Assembly (NCBI RefSeq): GCF_900163665.1
Contig: NZ_FUIA01000018.1
Location: 62,001-126,000, forward strand
Source of the DNA: Frigoribacterium sp. JB110
GTDB taxonomy: Bacteria; Actinomycetota; Actinomycetes; Actinomycetales; Microbacteriaceae
Length of the DNA stretch: 64,000 nt
Direction: 5' to 3'
Shown here: positions 17,029-25,572 of the stretch, piece by piece
Position numbering within the stretch: the stretch's first letter is position 1
Layout: each line of letters opens with the position of its first letter
The notes under the pieces: generated by a model
Seen by the model: only the letters and a program-made list of their open reading frames with translations
Told to the model about the DNA's origin: nothing
The model's database searches: none
Position numbers and translations under genes: made by a program

Positions 17029-17784
17029 TTAGCGGTAGGGGCTCGCACTCCGGTCGACTGCCACGTTGGGCCAACCGATTCGCGCTAGCATCAACTCCAC
17101 TGCGGCGACGTCCGCCGCGTCCGCACCAGGTCCAACCCGGACGTGCGTCAGCGCAGACCGTGGGATGGCAACGGGAACGTACGGGAGGAGTCGCCCCCCT
17201 CGAGCGCGAACGTCGACCGTGTCGGGATCGGCGTCGATGATGGTTAGACGCCACTCGCTCTCCTCCGCAAACGAGCCATGCTTGTAACGCGGGAGGTTGC
17301 GCAAGAGATATCCCGCATCGGCCTCAGTGAGTCGTCCGTGGTTGCCGAGCGCTCTCAACTCGAGCTCATGACGAAGGAACTGCTTCGCCTCCTGCCCGTA
17401 CCTCACCAAGAACGGCTCCAGGGAAGGCTCACCCGGTTTCATGCCTACGGACACAAGTGCGTCCATTTTGAAGCCGAGCGCATACCCGGTGCCGCCAGCG
17501 TACCCACGCCACTGGCTGAGCTGGTCTCCCTCCGTGCTGAAACTGACAGCGTAGACGTCCACTGATGAGCGCTCGAGAGGAATGTTGCTGGGCCAGATAT
17601 CGTCACGCCTCGATGAAGAATCCTTCGCAAGGTCTTCTAGCGCCTCCTCGAGCGATTCAAGGCCAAACGCGATCTCGCTCGCATCGTTGAGGTATCCGAG
17701 CGAAGAAGCCCACAGTTGCCGGTTCCGGAGGACGCCGAGCAATCCGCTTGCATCTGTGTAGTGCCACCACGTCTCGACTGTCAT
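17029..17784 (-). CDS. DUF2971 protein
   Basis: A 251-residue protein with the DUF2971 layout: WWHYTDASGLLGVLRNRQLW at the N-terminus with the aromatic-His-Tyr start, YLNDASEI (29-36), VSFSTEGDQLSQWRGYAGG in the middle and a late EESEWRL. The spaced His-Tyr, Ser and Glu-x-Glu-like elements recall ADP-ribosyltransferase folds, but that is inference. Base composition and codon use are less GC-rich than the neighbours, which suggests transfer. The gene lies between two relics of a glycosylase gene. TATAAC lies 8 nt before the ATG, so the transcript may be leaderless. Function unknown; a toxin or defence role is possible. Confidence 0.7.
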   Translation of the reverse strand: MTVETWWHYTDASGLLGVLRNRQLWASSLGYLNDASEIAFGLESLEEALEDLAKDSSSRRDDIWPSNIPLERSSVDVYAVSFSTEGDQLSQWRGYAGGTGYALGFKMDALVSVGMKPGEPSLEPFLVRYGQEAKQFLRHELELRALGNHGRLTEADAGYLLRNLPRYKHGSFAEESEWRLTIIDADPDTVDVRARGGRLLPYVPVAIPRSALTHVRVGPGADAADVAAVELMLARIGWPNVAVDRSASPYR

Positions 17785-17868
17785 GCGGCAAGGTTATAGA
17801 AGGTGGCCTCCGCTGCAGTCCTCCGGAGCACGGCTCGCCCAAAATCACAGTCCCGGCAAGATGGAGCT

Positions 17869-17958
17869 ATGCCTGCGCTGCACATCACCGATGATCCTGC
17901 CGCCGACGACCTGCTCACCCTGCTGATCGGCATGCTGCTCGATCAGCAGGTGCGCTAG
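17869..17958 (+). pseudogene. decayed fragment 2 of a HhH-GPD glycosylase gene (29 codons)
   Basis: Translates as MPALHITDDPAADDLLTLLI then GMLLDQQVR and stop. It matches the first 32 codons of the intact gene at 19042 (MALHITGDTAADALLTDNPL), with an in-frame loss of the five codons DNPLA. Even the AAGAT before the start codon is shared. It stops at TAG just after QQVR, at the same place as fragment 1. Sequence divergence suggests it came from a related strain rather than from a recent duplication. Confidence 0.75.
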
Positions 17959-17960
17959 CC

Positions 17961-18331
17961 ATGGGCAGGGATGGTTCCACGGCACTCGACGTCATGCGCG
18001 AGTATGAGCGCCGCACGAACAGTCATGATCTCGGGCAACTCGCTCCGCTCATCGCGGAGGATGCGACCTACTGGTTCTCGAATGGCTCCTACACTGGACG
18101 CGCCGCGGTCTTGGCCGCCATCGGCGAGACCTTCGAGACGATTCAGGACGAGACCTACTCGATCGCTGATATCGAGGTCGTCGGCGAAGATTCAGGTCTG
18201 GTGGTCCTCCGCTACGCGTTCCACTGGTCGGGTCGCGTGGACGGATCACCGCGATCGGAGGGCGCGGAACGAACGTGGTCGTGCGCAGGGATGGCCGAGG
18301 GCTCATGCTTCACGAACATCTCAGCACGTAA
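17961..18331 (+). pseudogene. SnoaL-like (NTF2-fold) protein gene with a frameshift
   Basis: The first part reads as a SnoaL/DUF4440 domain: MREYERRTNSHDLGQLAPLI, then YWFSNGSYTGRAAVLAAIGE, then VVLRYAFHWSGRVDG. Near 18240-18260 the frame is lost. A shift of one base back restores the family's ending GRGTNVVVRRDGRGLMLHEH LST and a TAA at 18331, giving about 123 residues, the usual length. Either a true inactivating frameshift or a sequencing error. It starts 3 nt after the stop of the glycosylase fragment and ends 7 nt before the convergent hepT gene. No substrate can be assigned. Confidence 0.7.
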
Positions 18332-18338
18332 TCACGCG

Positions 18339-18692
18339 CTAGACGTCGGAACCGGACTCGGCTGCTTCCAGCACGGCCGAGAGTTGATCGACCAGTTCGG
18401 CGAGATCGTGCGTCGCCACGTCGTGAAGGAGCCTCACGTCGACACTCCAGTATCCATGCACGATCCGATTCCGCAGGCACGTGGGTTGGGCCCAGCCGAC
18501 GTCCGGATGACGCTCCTTCACGTCTCCCGGCATCTGCGCCGCGGCTTCGCCGAGAACCGTGAAGTTCCACAGCACCGACTCCGTGCGGAGGTCATCATCA
18601 CGGAGTGATTCGGCATCGAGATCTCCGACAACTTGGCGGATCCGCTCTACGGCGTCGATCATCTCCCGAAGGAGAAGAAGCTCACGCCGCAT
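18339..18692 (-). CDS. hepT: HepT-family HEPN toxin (DUF86)
   Basis: A 117-residue HEPN RNase-type toxin. The active motif R-x4-H-x-Y is intact as R74-NRIV-H79-G-Y81, and LWNFTVLGEAAAQMP is the usual central helix. In studied pairs the partner nucleotidyltransferase adds AMP to the Tyr of this motif and silences the toxin. The start overlaps the end of the mntA gene by 11 nt. The pair lies in the small islet beside glycosylase-gene relics, so it may help to keep that islet in place. Confidence 0.85.
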   Translation of the reverse strand: MRRELLLLREMIDAVERIRQVVGDLDAESLRDDDLRTESVLWNFTVLGEAAAQMPGDVKERHPDVGWAQPTCLRNRIVHGYWSVDVRLLHDVATHDLAELVDQLSAVLEAAESGSDV

Positions 18693-18996
18693 AGAACAGC
18701 CGAGCGTCGTGAAGGATCTGCGGACGGATGTGCTCGTTCACGGCGTCGCGTGCGACGAGATCCACGGGACGTCCGAACAGCTCCGTCAGTTCGTCCTCGA
18801 GTTCGAAGAAGGCGAACCCCAATCGAGTTCCGGGTTTGAGTTCGTACAGCAGGTCGAGATCGCTGTCACCGTGCTGGTCCCCTCGACCAACCGAACCGAA
18901 CACCTCCAATCGCGCGACGCCGTAGCGCTCGCCGATCTCGCGGAGCCGATCCGCGTCGAAGGTGATCCCGCCCATGCGAACATGGTACGTGGTCAT
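18682..18996 (-). CDS. mntA: MntA-family nucleotidyltransferase antitoxin
   Basis: A minimal nucleotidyltransferase of about 104 residues. The catalytic motif GS-x10-D-x-D is intact (GSVGRGDQHGDSDLD; G34, D46, D48). It is the antitoxin partner of the overlapping HEPN gene and should act by AMP transfer to the toxin. No clear ribosome site marks the start; the ATG at 18996 was preferred over one at 18975 because it gives the usual lead before the first helix. The frame stays open far upstream, but that part lies antisense to the glycosylase gene. Confidence 0.82.
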   Translation of the reverse strand: MTTYHVRMGGITFDADRLREIGERYGVARLEVFGSVGRGDQHGDSDLDLLYELKPGTRLGFAFFELEDELTELFGRPVDLVARDAVNEHIRPQILHDARLFYAA

Positions 18997-19041
18997 GCAT
19001 GCGCCTGGCTTGATCCGACCGAATCGCGAGAAGATAGCCTC

Positions 19042-19614
19042 ATGGCCCTTCACATCACCGGAGACACCGCCGCCGACGCTCTCCTCACCGACAACCCCCT
19101 CGCGCTGCTGGTGGGGATGCTGCTCGACCAGCAGGTCGCGATGGAGACCGCGTTCGCGGGGCCCCGCAAGCTGCACGAGCGGATCGGTTCCGTCGACGCG
19201 GAGACGATCGCGGGCTACGACCCCGAGGCCTTGGTCGAGGCGTTCCGGCAGACGCCGGCGGTGCACCGCTTCCCCGGCTCGATGGCGGGGCGCGTGCAGA
19301 CCCTCTGTCAGAGGATCGTGGACGAATGGGGCGGCGATGCCGCTGCGCTGTGGACCTCGGGCGATCCGGACGGCCGCGAGGTGCTGAAGCGACTGAAGGC
19401 GCTGCCAGGCTTCGGCGAGCAGAAGGCGAAGATCTTCCTCGCGCTGCTCGGCAAGCAGTACGGGTATGCAGGCTCCGGATGGCACGAGGCGTCCGCCCCG
19501 TACGGCGAGGACGGCGCGTTCCGCTCGGTCGCGGACATCGTCAGCCCTGAGTCGCTGGCGAAGGTGCGCGAGACCAAGAAGGCGATGAAGGCCGCAGCGA
19601 AGGCGCAGAAGTGA
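19042..19614 (+). CDS. HhH-GPD-type DNA glycosylase-like protein
   Basis: A 190-residue protein of the short actinobacterial HhH-GPD group (base-excision type). It has ALLVGMLLDQQVAMETAFAG at the N-terminus and a helix-hairpin-helix LKALPGFGEQKAKIFLALLG. After that the usual catalytic Asp region reads GWHEASAPYGEDG, so glycosylase activity is not certain. Fragments of the same gene lie at 16833 and 17869, and bases 19121-19139 match the repeat at 16992. It overlaps the next gene by 4 nt (GTGA). Confidence 0.8.
   Translation: MALHITGDTAADALLTDNPLALLVGMLLDQQVAMETAFAGPRKLHERIGSVDAETIAGYDPEALVEAFRQTPAVHRFPGSMAGRVQTLCQRIVDEWGGDAAALWTSGDPDGREVLKRLKALPGFGEQKAKIFLALLGKQYGYAGSGWHEASAPYGEDGAFRSVADIVSPESLAKVRETKKAMKAAAKAQK
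19121..19139 (+). repeat. 19-bp exact direct repeat, right copy (inside the glycosylase gene)
   Basis: Same sequence as 16992-17010. It encodes the LLDQQV segment at which both decayed fragments also stop, so this codon stretch is the common boundary of all copies. Confidence 0.7.
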
Positions 19615-20036
19615 AGCGCACCGGCTCAGATGTCACAGGGCTGATCGCACGCGCCACCCCCGCGGCGAGGCGGCGGGACGCGGAGGCGCTCATCGCACTC
19701 CTGCGCGACATCACCGGTCGCGAGCCCGAGGAGTGGGGCACGATCATCGGATTCGGATCGTGCCGCTACCGCTATCCGACCGGCAACGAGGGCGAGTCGC
19801 CCCTGCTGTGCTTCGCGCCGCGCAAGACGGCGACCACGATCTACCTGCTCGACGGCGTCGACGCACACGCCGAGGCGCTGGCACGACTCGGCGCGCACAC
19901 GACCGGCGTGGGCTGTCTCTATCTGAAGGATCTGACGCAGGTCGATCTCGACGTGCTCCGAGGCATCCTCGAGCGCTCACTCGCGTGGACCGAAGCCGGC
20001 GGCTCCGAGTACGCGACGATCACCGTCGCCGACTGA
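19611..20036 (+). CDS. DUF1801 protein (YdhG-like)
   Basis: A 141-residue DUF1801 protein. Landmarks are RRRDAEALIALLRDITG at the N-terminus, EEWGTIIGFGSCRYRYPTG and the late GVGCLYLKDLTQVDLDVL, which form the small alpha/beta fold shared with the iron-chaperone-like YdhG group. The GTG start overlaps the glycosylase stop, so the two are co-translated. The function is not known; partnership with a base-excision-type protein is only suggested by the overlap. Confidence 0.8.
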   Translation: MKRTGSDVTGLIARATPAARRRDAEALIALLRDITGREPEEWGTIIGFGSCRYRYPTGNEGESPLLCFAPRKTATTIYLLDGVDAHAEALARLGAHTTGVGCLYLKDLTQVDLDVLRGILERSLAWTEAGGSEYATITVAD

Positions 20037-20453
20037 TCATCGCTCCACGCGCGAAGCGACCCGGCCCGCACTCCGCCGCTTCGCCCGTCCGACCATCCGG
20101 ATGATCGAGTCGATCACGACGACGAGCACGATTCCTGCGGCGTACATCACGATGTCCCACCACGAGAACACCGTGCCGAAGACGAGCGTGAACAGCCGAG
20201 ACGTCGCACCCCACTGCTCCGGGAGGCCCGTGAGCTGGAAGAACTCGATCGCCGTGCACCACGCCAACGCGGCCGCCCCGGATGCCCACACGGGCCAGCG
20301 CGGCACGACGAACGCCACGAGCAGGTAGATCAGAACGGCATAGAGCGCATCGCCCGACGCGTCGCTGACGAAACCGTCGGGCGCGAGGGCGTGGACCGCG
20401 AGACCGGCCGCGAGCACGCAGAAGGCGGCGAAGGCGAGTAGGAAGCGACGCAT
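20037..20453 (-). CDS. DUF2809-type small membrane protein
   Basis: A 138-residue protein with four to five membrane segments and the DUF2809 pattern: Asp in GDALYAVLIYLLVAFVVP, AWCTAIEFFQLTGLPEQWG, then LVFGTVFSWWDIVMYAAG. The C-terminal tail is very basic. It is convergent with the DUF1801 gene, the two stops being adjacent. Function unknown; VanZ-like proteins share the general look. Confidence 0.75.
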   Translation of the reverse strand: MRRFLLAFAAFCVLAAGLAVHALAPDGFVSDASGDALYAVLIYLLVAFVVPRWPVWASGAAALAWCTAIEFFQLTGLPEQWGATSRLFTLVFGTVFSWWDIVMYAAGIVLVVVIDSIIRMVGRAKRRSAGRVASRVER

Positions 20454-20740
20454 GCGGCGAGGCTACGCGACGCATGCGGGCGACGCGCTCAGGAAGATCG
20501 GTGCCGACTGAGGCGACCCGTGACAGCGCCGACGGCCCCGGCACCGTGGGATCATCACCATTCTGCGGCGCTCGGATCGAGGAGGCGCCGTTCGGCGACA
20601 CCGACGATAGATACCTGGCTGCACGACTGGATGATCGCACCTGCACGTGACGCACACGACCTACCGGCCCGTGCGCTGATGGTGATTCATCCCCGACGAG
20701 AGACGGCTCCTGCCTCGTCGTTCGCAGGAGTGGCGCTCGC
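20454..20740. other. intergenic stretch without a recognised gene
   Basis: 287 nt between the DUF2809 gene start and the glyS stop. I see no coding frame with family features, no tRNA-like cloverleaf and no strong hairpin with a T-run. Confidence 0.6.
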
Positions 20741-22126
20741 CTATGCGCCGCGCAGGCGCTCAGCCAGGTAGCCGTAGAGCCCGTCGAGCGAGACCCGCTC
20801 CTGGCTCATCGTGTCGCGATCGCGCACCGTGACGGCATCGTCGTCGAGCGAGTCGAAGTCGACCGTGACGCACAGCGGCGTGCCGATCTCGTCCTGGCGG
20901 CGGTAGCGACGTCCGATGGCGCCGGCGTCGTCGAAGTCGACGTTCCACGATGCGCGCAGGTCTTCTGCCACCTTGCGCGCCAGAGGCGAGAGCCTCTCGT
21001 TGCGACTCAGCGGCAGCACGGCGACCTTGTTGGGCGCGAGGCGCGGGTCGAGCTTGAGCACCGTGCGGGTGTCGGTGCCGCCCTTCGCGTTCGGCACTTC
21101 CTCCTCCGCGTACGCGTCGACGAGGAACGCCATCATCGAACGGGTGAGCCCGAAGGACGGTTCGATCACGTACGGCACGTACTTCTCGCCTGACGCCTGA
21201 TCGAAGAACGACAGGTTGGCGCCGGACTGCTCGATGTGGTTCTTCAGGTCGAAGTCTGTGCGGTTGGCGACGCCCATCAGCTCGCCCCAGCCCTTGCCTG
21301 GGAAGCCGAAGTCGTACTCGAAGTCGATGGTGCGGTCCGAGTAGTGCGCGCGTTCGCCGTCCGGAACGTCGAAGCGGCGCATGTTGTCAGGCGTCACGCC
21401 GAGGTCGACGAACCAGTTCCAGCACGCTTCGACCCAGTGATCGAACCATTCGGCAGCCTCATCCGGTGCGACGAAGAATTCGATCTCCATCTGCTCGAAC
21501 TCGCGGGTGCGGAAGATGAAGTTGCCAGGCGTGATCTCGTTGCGGAACGCCTTGCCGACCTGACCGATGCCGAACGGAGGCTTCTTGCGCGCGGCGGTGA
21601 CCACGTTGGCGAAGTTGGTGAAGATGCCCTGCGCTGTCTCGGGGCGCAGGTAGTACAGACCCGATTCGTCGTCGACGACGCCGAGGTAGCTCTTGATCAG
21701 GCCGGAGAACGAACGGGGCTCGGTCCATCTACCGCGGGTGCCGCAGTCGGGGCAGACGATGTCGGCCATCCCGTTCTCCGGCTGACGGCCCTTCTTCTGC
21801 TCGAACGCCTCGATCAGATGGTCCTCGCGGTGTCGCTTGTGGCACTGCAGGCACTCGACCAGCGGGTCGGTGAACGTGGCGACGTGGCCGGATGCCTCCC
21901 AGACCTTGCTGGGCAGGATGATCGACGAGTCGAGGCCCACCATGTCACCGCGGCCGCGCACGAAGGTCTGCCACCACTGGCGCCGGATGTTCTCCTTCAG
22001 CTCCGTGCCGAGAGGACCGTAGTCCCAGGCCGACCGGGAACCGCCGTAGATCTCACCCGCTTGGAACACGAACCCGCGGTGGCGGGCGAGGGCGATGACC
22101 TTATCGAGGCGGGACTGTTCGGCCAC
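20741..22126 (-). CDS. glyS: glycine--tRNA ligase (single-chain, homodimer type)
   Basis: A 461-residue class II synthetase that charges tRNA-Gly. It has [20 protein letters not shown] (motif around the entry to the active site), a zinc-type insert with [12 protein letters not shown] and CPDCGTRG, motif 2 [20 protein letters not shown] and motif 3 near [14 protein letters not shown]. The GTG at 22126 follows AGGAG with a 5-nt spacer; the open frame continues upstream but lacks family similarity. A -10-like TAGGAT lies about 65 nt upstream. Confidence 0.95.
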   Translation of the reverse strand: MAEQSRLDKVIALARHRGFVFQAGEIYGGSRSAWDYGPLGTELKENIRRQWWQTFVRGRGDMVGLDSSIILPSKVWEASGHVATFTDPLVECLQCHKRHREDHLIEAFEQKKGRQPENGMADIVCPDCGTRGRWTEPRSFSGLIKSYLGVVDDESGLYYLRPETAQGIFTNFANVVTAARKKPPFGIGQVGKAFRNEITPGNFIFRTREFEQMEIEFFVAPDEAAEWFDHWVEACWNWFVDLGVTPDNMRRFDVPDGERAHYSDRTIDFEYDFGFPGKGWGELMGVANRTDFDLKNHIEQSGANLSFFDQASGEKYVPYVIEPSFGLTRSMMAFLVDAYAEEEVPNAKGGTDTRTVLKLDPRLAPNKVAVLPLSRNERLSPLARKVAEDLRASWNVDFDDAGAIGRRYRRQDEIGTPLCVTVDFDSLDDDAVTVRDRDTMSQERVSLDGLYGYLAERLRGA

Positions 22127-22190
22127 GGTGGCTCCTATGGTCGCTGGGGTGCGGATCGCGCGCGGAATCCTCACACGCGCACGGTTCCTC

Positions 22191-22196
22191 ATCCTA
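22191..22196 (-). promoter_or_regulatory. -10 box of glyS
   Basis: TAGGAT on the minus strand, about 65 nt before the glyS start. No convincing -35 and no T-box-like leader were seen. Confidence 0.35.
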
Positions 22197-22337
22197 CTTG
22201 CGCGGGCTGGGCGTGCTCTCCGCCCGAGAACCGGTGCGCAACAACGACGAAAGATCGACACCGGAAGCGCACGTGCCCGCCTCCCGCTTCCCGGATGCCG
22301 GCGCCGGGTACCTCACGGCAGAGGTAATGTGAAACGA

Positions 22338-23780
22338 ATGAGTGGCAATGACGACAGACACCGTCTCACTCACTCCGTACCCAAGTGGCTCATCGTCTTC
22401 GCACTCGCCTTCACCGGCATGGCTTCTGCCTACATGTTCACGCTGGTGGTTCCGATCCAGTCCGAACTGCCTCGGCTGCTCGACGCGCCCCGTGAGGACA
22501 CGGCGTGGGTTGTGACGATCACGCTGCTCGTCGCCGCATGCGCCACCCCCATCTCTGGTCGACTCGGTGACATGTACGGCAAACGGACTGTCGTGCTCGC
22601 CCTGATCGGGGCGCTCATCCTCGGGTCGGTCGTCGCCGCACTGTCACCGAACATCGCCTGGATCATCGTCGGCCGCGGCCTGCAGGGTCTCACGACCGGT
22701 GTCGTGCCGCTCGGCATCGCGATCATGCGCGACGTGCTCCCGCCCGGGCGCCTCGGCACCGCCGTCGCGCTGATGAGCGCGACGATGGGCGTCGGCGGCT
22801 CGCTCGGCATGCCGGTCAGCGCCTTCATCGTCGAGCACTTCGACTGGCACGCCCTGTTCTGGGTCTCATCCGGGCTCGGCGTCGTCGCGTTCCTGCTCGT
22901 GTTCCTCATCGTGCCCCAGAGCACGTTGCGCTCGCTCGGCCGCTTCGACGCGATCGGCATGATCGGGCTCACCGTCGGCCTCTCCGGCATCCTGCTCGCC
23001 GTCTCGCGCGGCGCCGAGTGGGGCTGGCTGTCGCCAGCCACGCTGCTGAGCGGCCTCGGCGGCATCGCGGTGCTGCTCGTGTGGGGCAGGTACCAGCTGC
23101 GCACGCGCGAGCCCCTCATCGATCTGCGCGTCGCCGCACGCCCCGCCGTGCTGTTCACGAACCTCGCGTCGATCTGCATGGGATTCGCCCTGTTCGGCAG
23201 CAACGTGCTGCTGCCGCAGATGCTCGAGCTCCCCGTCGAAAGCGGGGCGGGATTCGGCCTCGGCGTGTTCGAGACCGCACTGCTCGTGATGCCGGCGGGG
23301 CTCATCATGATGATCATCTCGCCGCTGTCCGGATGGCTCGAACGCACCGTCGGCCCGCGCATCATGCTGTCGGCGGGGACGGCGGCCGTCACCGTGTCAT
23401 ACATCGTGCTGCTGATCTGGTCGAGCTCGATCTGGCATCTGTTCATCGCCAACCTCATCGTCGGCGTCGGCATCGGTTTGAGCTTCGCCGCGATGCCGAT
23501 GATGATCATGCGCTCGGTGCCCGCGGAGGAGACGGGCGTCTCGAACGGCATCAATGCACTCGCCCGCTCGCTCGGCACATCGAGCGCATCGACTGTGATG
23601 GCCGCCGTGCTCGCCGCGATGGCCGTCGATCTCGACGGCAGGTCCGTCCCCACGCCCGAGGCGTTCGTCACCTGCTTCTGGATCGGCGCGATCGTCGGCG
23701 TCGGGGCCGTGATCCTGTCACTGCTGATCCCCCGCGCGCCCTCGCAGGAGGCTCACCCCTCCATGCCAGGCCACACCTGA
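22338..23780 (+). CDS. MFS transporter, DHA2 (EmrB/QacA) drug-exporter type
   Basis: A 480-residue carrier with about 14 membrane helices. It has the family motif A region GRLGDMYGKRTVVLA and the exporter motif C-like GLTTGVVPLGIA followed by GGSLGMPVSAFIVE. It would use the proton gradient to expel a drug or metabolite; the substrate is unknown. TAATGT lies 7 nt before the ATG, so the message is probably leaderless; an in-frame GTG at 22329 lies 4 nt after AGAGG but is less likely. Divergent from glyS. Confidence 0.85.
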   Translation: MSGNDDRHRLTHSVPKWLIVFALAFTGMASAYMFTLVVPIQSELPRLLDAPREDTAWVVTITLLVAACATPISGRLGDMYGKRTVVLALIGALILGSVVAALSPNIAWIIVGRGLQGLTTGVVPLGIAIMRDVLPPGRLGTAVALMSATMGVGGSLGMPVSAFIVEHFDWHALFWVSSGLGVVAFLLVFLIVPQSTLRSLGRFDAIGMIGLTVGLSGILLAVSRGAEWGWLSPATLLSGLGGIAVLLVWGRYQLRTREPLIDLRVAARPAVLFTNLASICMGFALFGSNVLLPQMLELPVESGAGFGLGVFETALLVMPAGLIMMIISPLSGWLERTVGPRIMLSAGTAAVTVSYIVLLIWSSSIWHLFIANLIVGVGIGLSFAAMPMMIMRSVPAEETGVSNGINALARSLGTSSASTVMAAVLAAMAVDLDGRSVPTPEAFVTCFWIGAIVGVGAVILSLLIPRAPSQEAHPSMPGHT

Positions 23781-23800
23781 CTCCGCCTCACGCTACAAGT

Positions 23801-23858
23801 CTTCATTTCTGGCACATCTCCGGGTGGGCACACCACCGGAGATGTGCCAGAAATGAAG
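23801..23858. repeat. dispersed palindromic element, copy A (bidirectional terminator candidate)
   Basis: 23-bp perfect arms (23801-23823 and 23836-23858) around a 12-nt loop, lying between the convergent MFS and GNAT genes. The whole element is the reverse complement of 53677-53734 with one loop base changed. No T-run is present. Confidence 0.8.
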
Positions 23859-23892
23859 AGTTACCGCGAGGTGGGTGGGGCGGGGCGCGGCG

Positions 23893-24570
23893 TCAGGCGC
23901 GCACGAAGAGGTAGCCGCGGGCGGCGTCGAAGCCGCCGATGCGCAGGCCACGGCCTTGCAGCACCGCCATCTCTCGGCGCACCTTCATTCGCCACTCGTG
24001 TGCGGCGACGGGATCGGCGTCGCGGAGCTGCTCGACATCGTCCGGGATCTCGAGCGTGGCCTCGACGTCATCGCCTGCGGGTGTCGGAGCCAGATCAGCG
24101 AGCGCCCACTTCACGTCGAGCCTGTCACTCTCGTCGCCCGCGTCGCCACCGCCGAAGATGCCGTACTGGTTCACCGCGTATTCGGTCACGCGGGCGCCGA
24201 GCACGCCGAGGTAGAAACGGGCGTTGCGCGCGACAAGGGGGTCGAACGTCCATGTGACGTTGCCGACGCCGCGCGAGAGCGCCCACTGGCGCTGGTGCTC
24301 CTTGAGCTCGCGCCCCCAGCCGCGGCCGCGGAACTCCGGCAGCAGTGCGGTGATGTGCGAGTGCATCGTGCGGTCGTCAGGGAGACCGAAGAAGGCCACG
24401 GATGCACCGACCATGCGCCCATCGTCGAAGTAGCCGGTGACGTAGTTGCCCGACTGCTGCAGAGCACGCATCGTGCCGGCGTCGATGACACGGGTGCCGC
24501 GGATGGCATCGAAGATGCCCTGTGCTTCGAGGATGAGTTCGACGGTGTCCAGGTCTTGGATCTCACGCAT
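23893..24570 (-). CDS. GNAT-family acetyltransferase (COG3375 type)
   Basis: A 225-residue member of a predicted GNAT group. The acetyl-CoA loop is RGRGWGRELKEHQR (81-94); before it stand VTGYFDDGRMVGASVAFFGL and LPEF, and after it the group's typical WTFDPLVARNARFYLGVLGA. The ATG at 24570 (MREIQ) is where family similarity begins. Relatives have no settled substrate; the large size and the WTFDPL motif place it in this uncharacterised branch. Confidence 0.8.
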   Translation of the reverse strand: MREIQDLDTVELILEAQGIFDAIRGTRVIDAGTMRALQQSGNYVTGYFDDGRMVGASVAFFGLPDDRTMHSHITALLPEFRGRGWGRELKEHQRQWALSRGVGNVTWTFDPLVARNARFYLGVLGARVTEYAVNQYGIFGGGDAGDESDRLDVKWALADLAPTPAGDDVEATLEIPDDVEQLRDADPVAAHEWRMKVRREMAVLQGRGLRIGGFDAARGYLFVRA

Positions 24571-24643
24571 GCACACCAGCGTATCCGTCGTGCGAGCCCG
24601 ATCGCTCGGGATAGCCCCACTCCCCACGACCCCGGTCGATCGC

Positions 24644-24655
24644 TAGCGTCGAATC
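24644..24655 (+). promoter_or_regulatory. -10 box for a leaderless CPBP gene
   Basis: TAGCGT (24644-24649) lies 6 nt before the ATG at 24656, with no ribosome site in between. Confidence 0.5.
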
Positions 24656-25537
24656 ATGCGCGATGCACTCACCTACGCACGCTCCGGTCCGCTCGAGCCG
24701 TGGGCCGCCCGATTCCTCTGGATCAGCGGTCTCGCACTGGCCGCGATCATGCTGATGATCTGCGCCCCGTTCTGGCTGACCGATCTCGACAGCGAGATCC
24801 TCACTGTGCTGACGCCTGCCGCACAGTGGCTGCCCTTCGCTGTCGTCCTGATCGTGCATCTCGCGATGAGACCACGCGGATCGGGCGGCGAGCGCGTGCG
24901 GTTCCGGCGCCTGCTGGCGGTCGGCGTGCGCCCCGTCGGCCGGATGTTCGCTGCGATCGGGCTGATGGTCATCACGTTCGTCGGCGTCCCGCTCGTGACG
25001 ATCCTGGTCACCGCCGGAGCCGGCTTGGTCGACATCACGCGGGTGGAGGGGGCCGCGAGCGCTGGTCTGCTCGTGCTGCCGCTCGCGATCGGATTCATGG
25101 TGTTCACGTTCGGGGAGGAGGCGGGCTGGCGCGGCGTCGTCCAGTCGGTGCTCGCGCCTCTCGGCTTCTGGCGATCGACGCTTCTCATCGGCGCGTACTG
25201 GGCACTGTGGCACCTGCCGCTGACCCTGACGTACTACCTCGACGGCACCATGCCGCTGCGCGATGTGGCGACCACGACGGTGAATCTGCTGTTCGCCGCC
25301 GTCGCGATCAGCGCCGCCCGCTACCTCGGCTCATCCGTCTGGCCCGCAGTGTTCGCCCACGCGCTGATGAACATGATGGGCCAGTACGCGTACTCCAACC
25401 TGATCACGCCGATCGGGTCACTCGACGATGGCAGCTACTGGGGCTTCTCCGGCATCAGCTGGGTGGTGTGGGCCATCGCCGTCGCGCTTCTCTCCCTCGC
25501 CGTGAAGCGGCGAGCCGTGGTCACGGCGGGAACCTGA
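24656..25537 (+). CDS. CPBP-family intramembrane metalloprotease (Abi/Rce1 type)
   Basis: A 293-residue protein with about eight membrane helices. The three active-site motifs are present: EEAGWR (154-159), WHLPL with His186, and FAHALMN later on. Members cleave prenylated or signal peptides within the membrane, or protect against bacteriocins. Its own promoter leaves no 5' leader. It precedes the MacB-type exporter region, where a role in peptide maturation or immunity would fit, but this is inference only. Confidence 0.88.
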   Translation: MRDALTYARSGPLEPWAARFLWISGLALAAIMLMICAPFWLTDLDSEILTVLTPAAQWLPFAVVLIVHLAMRPRGSGGERVRFRRLLAVGVRPVGRMFAAIGLMVITFVGVPLVTILVTAGAGLVDITRVEGAASAGLLVLPLAIGFMVFTFGEEAGWRGVVQSVLAPLGFWRSTLLIGAYWALWHLPLTLTYYLDGTMPLRDVATTTVNLLFAAVAISAARYLGSSVWPAVFAHALMNMMGQYAYSNLITPIGSLDDGSYWGFSGISWVVWAIAVALLSLAVKRRAVVTAGT

Positions 25538-25572
25538 CCCCGCGGAGGCGGTTCTCGCGCGACGACACGCAC

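Noticed and set aside
22127..22337. Possible T-box leader before glyS
   Set aside because: No T-box sequence or terminator/antiterminator pair was found; the leader after the -10 box is only about 60 nt.
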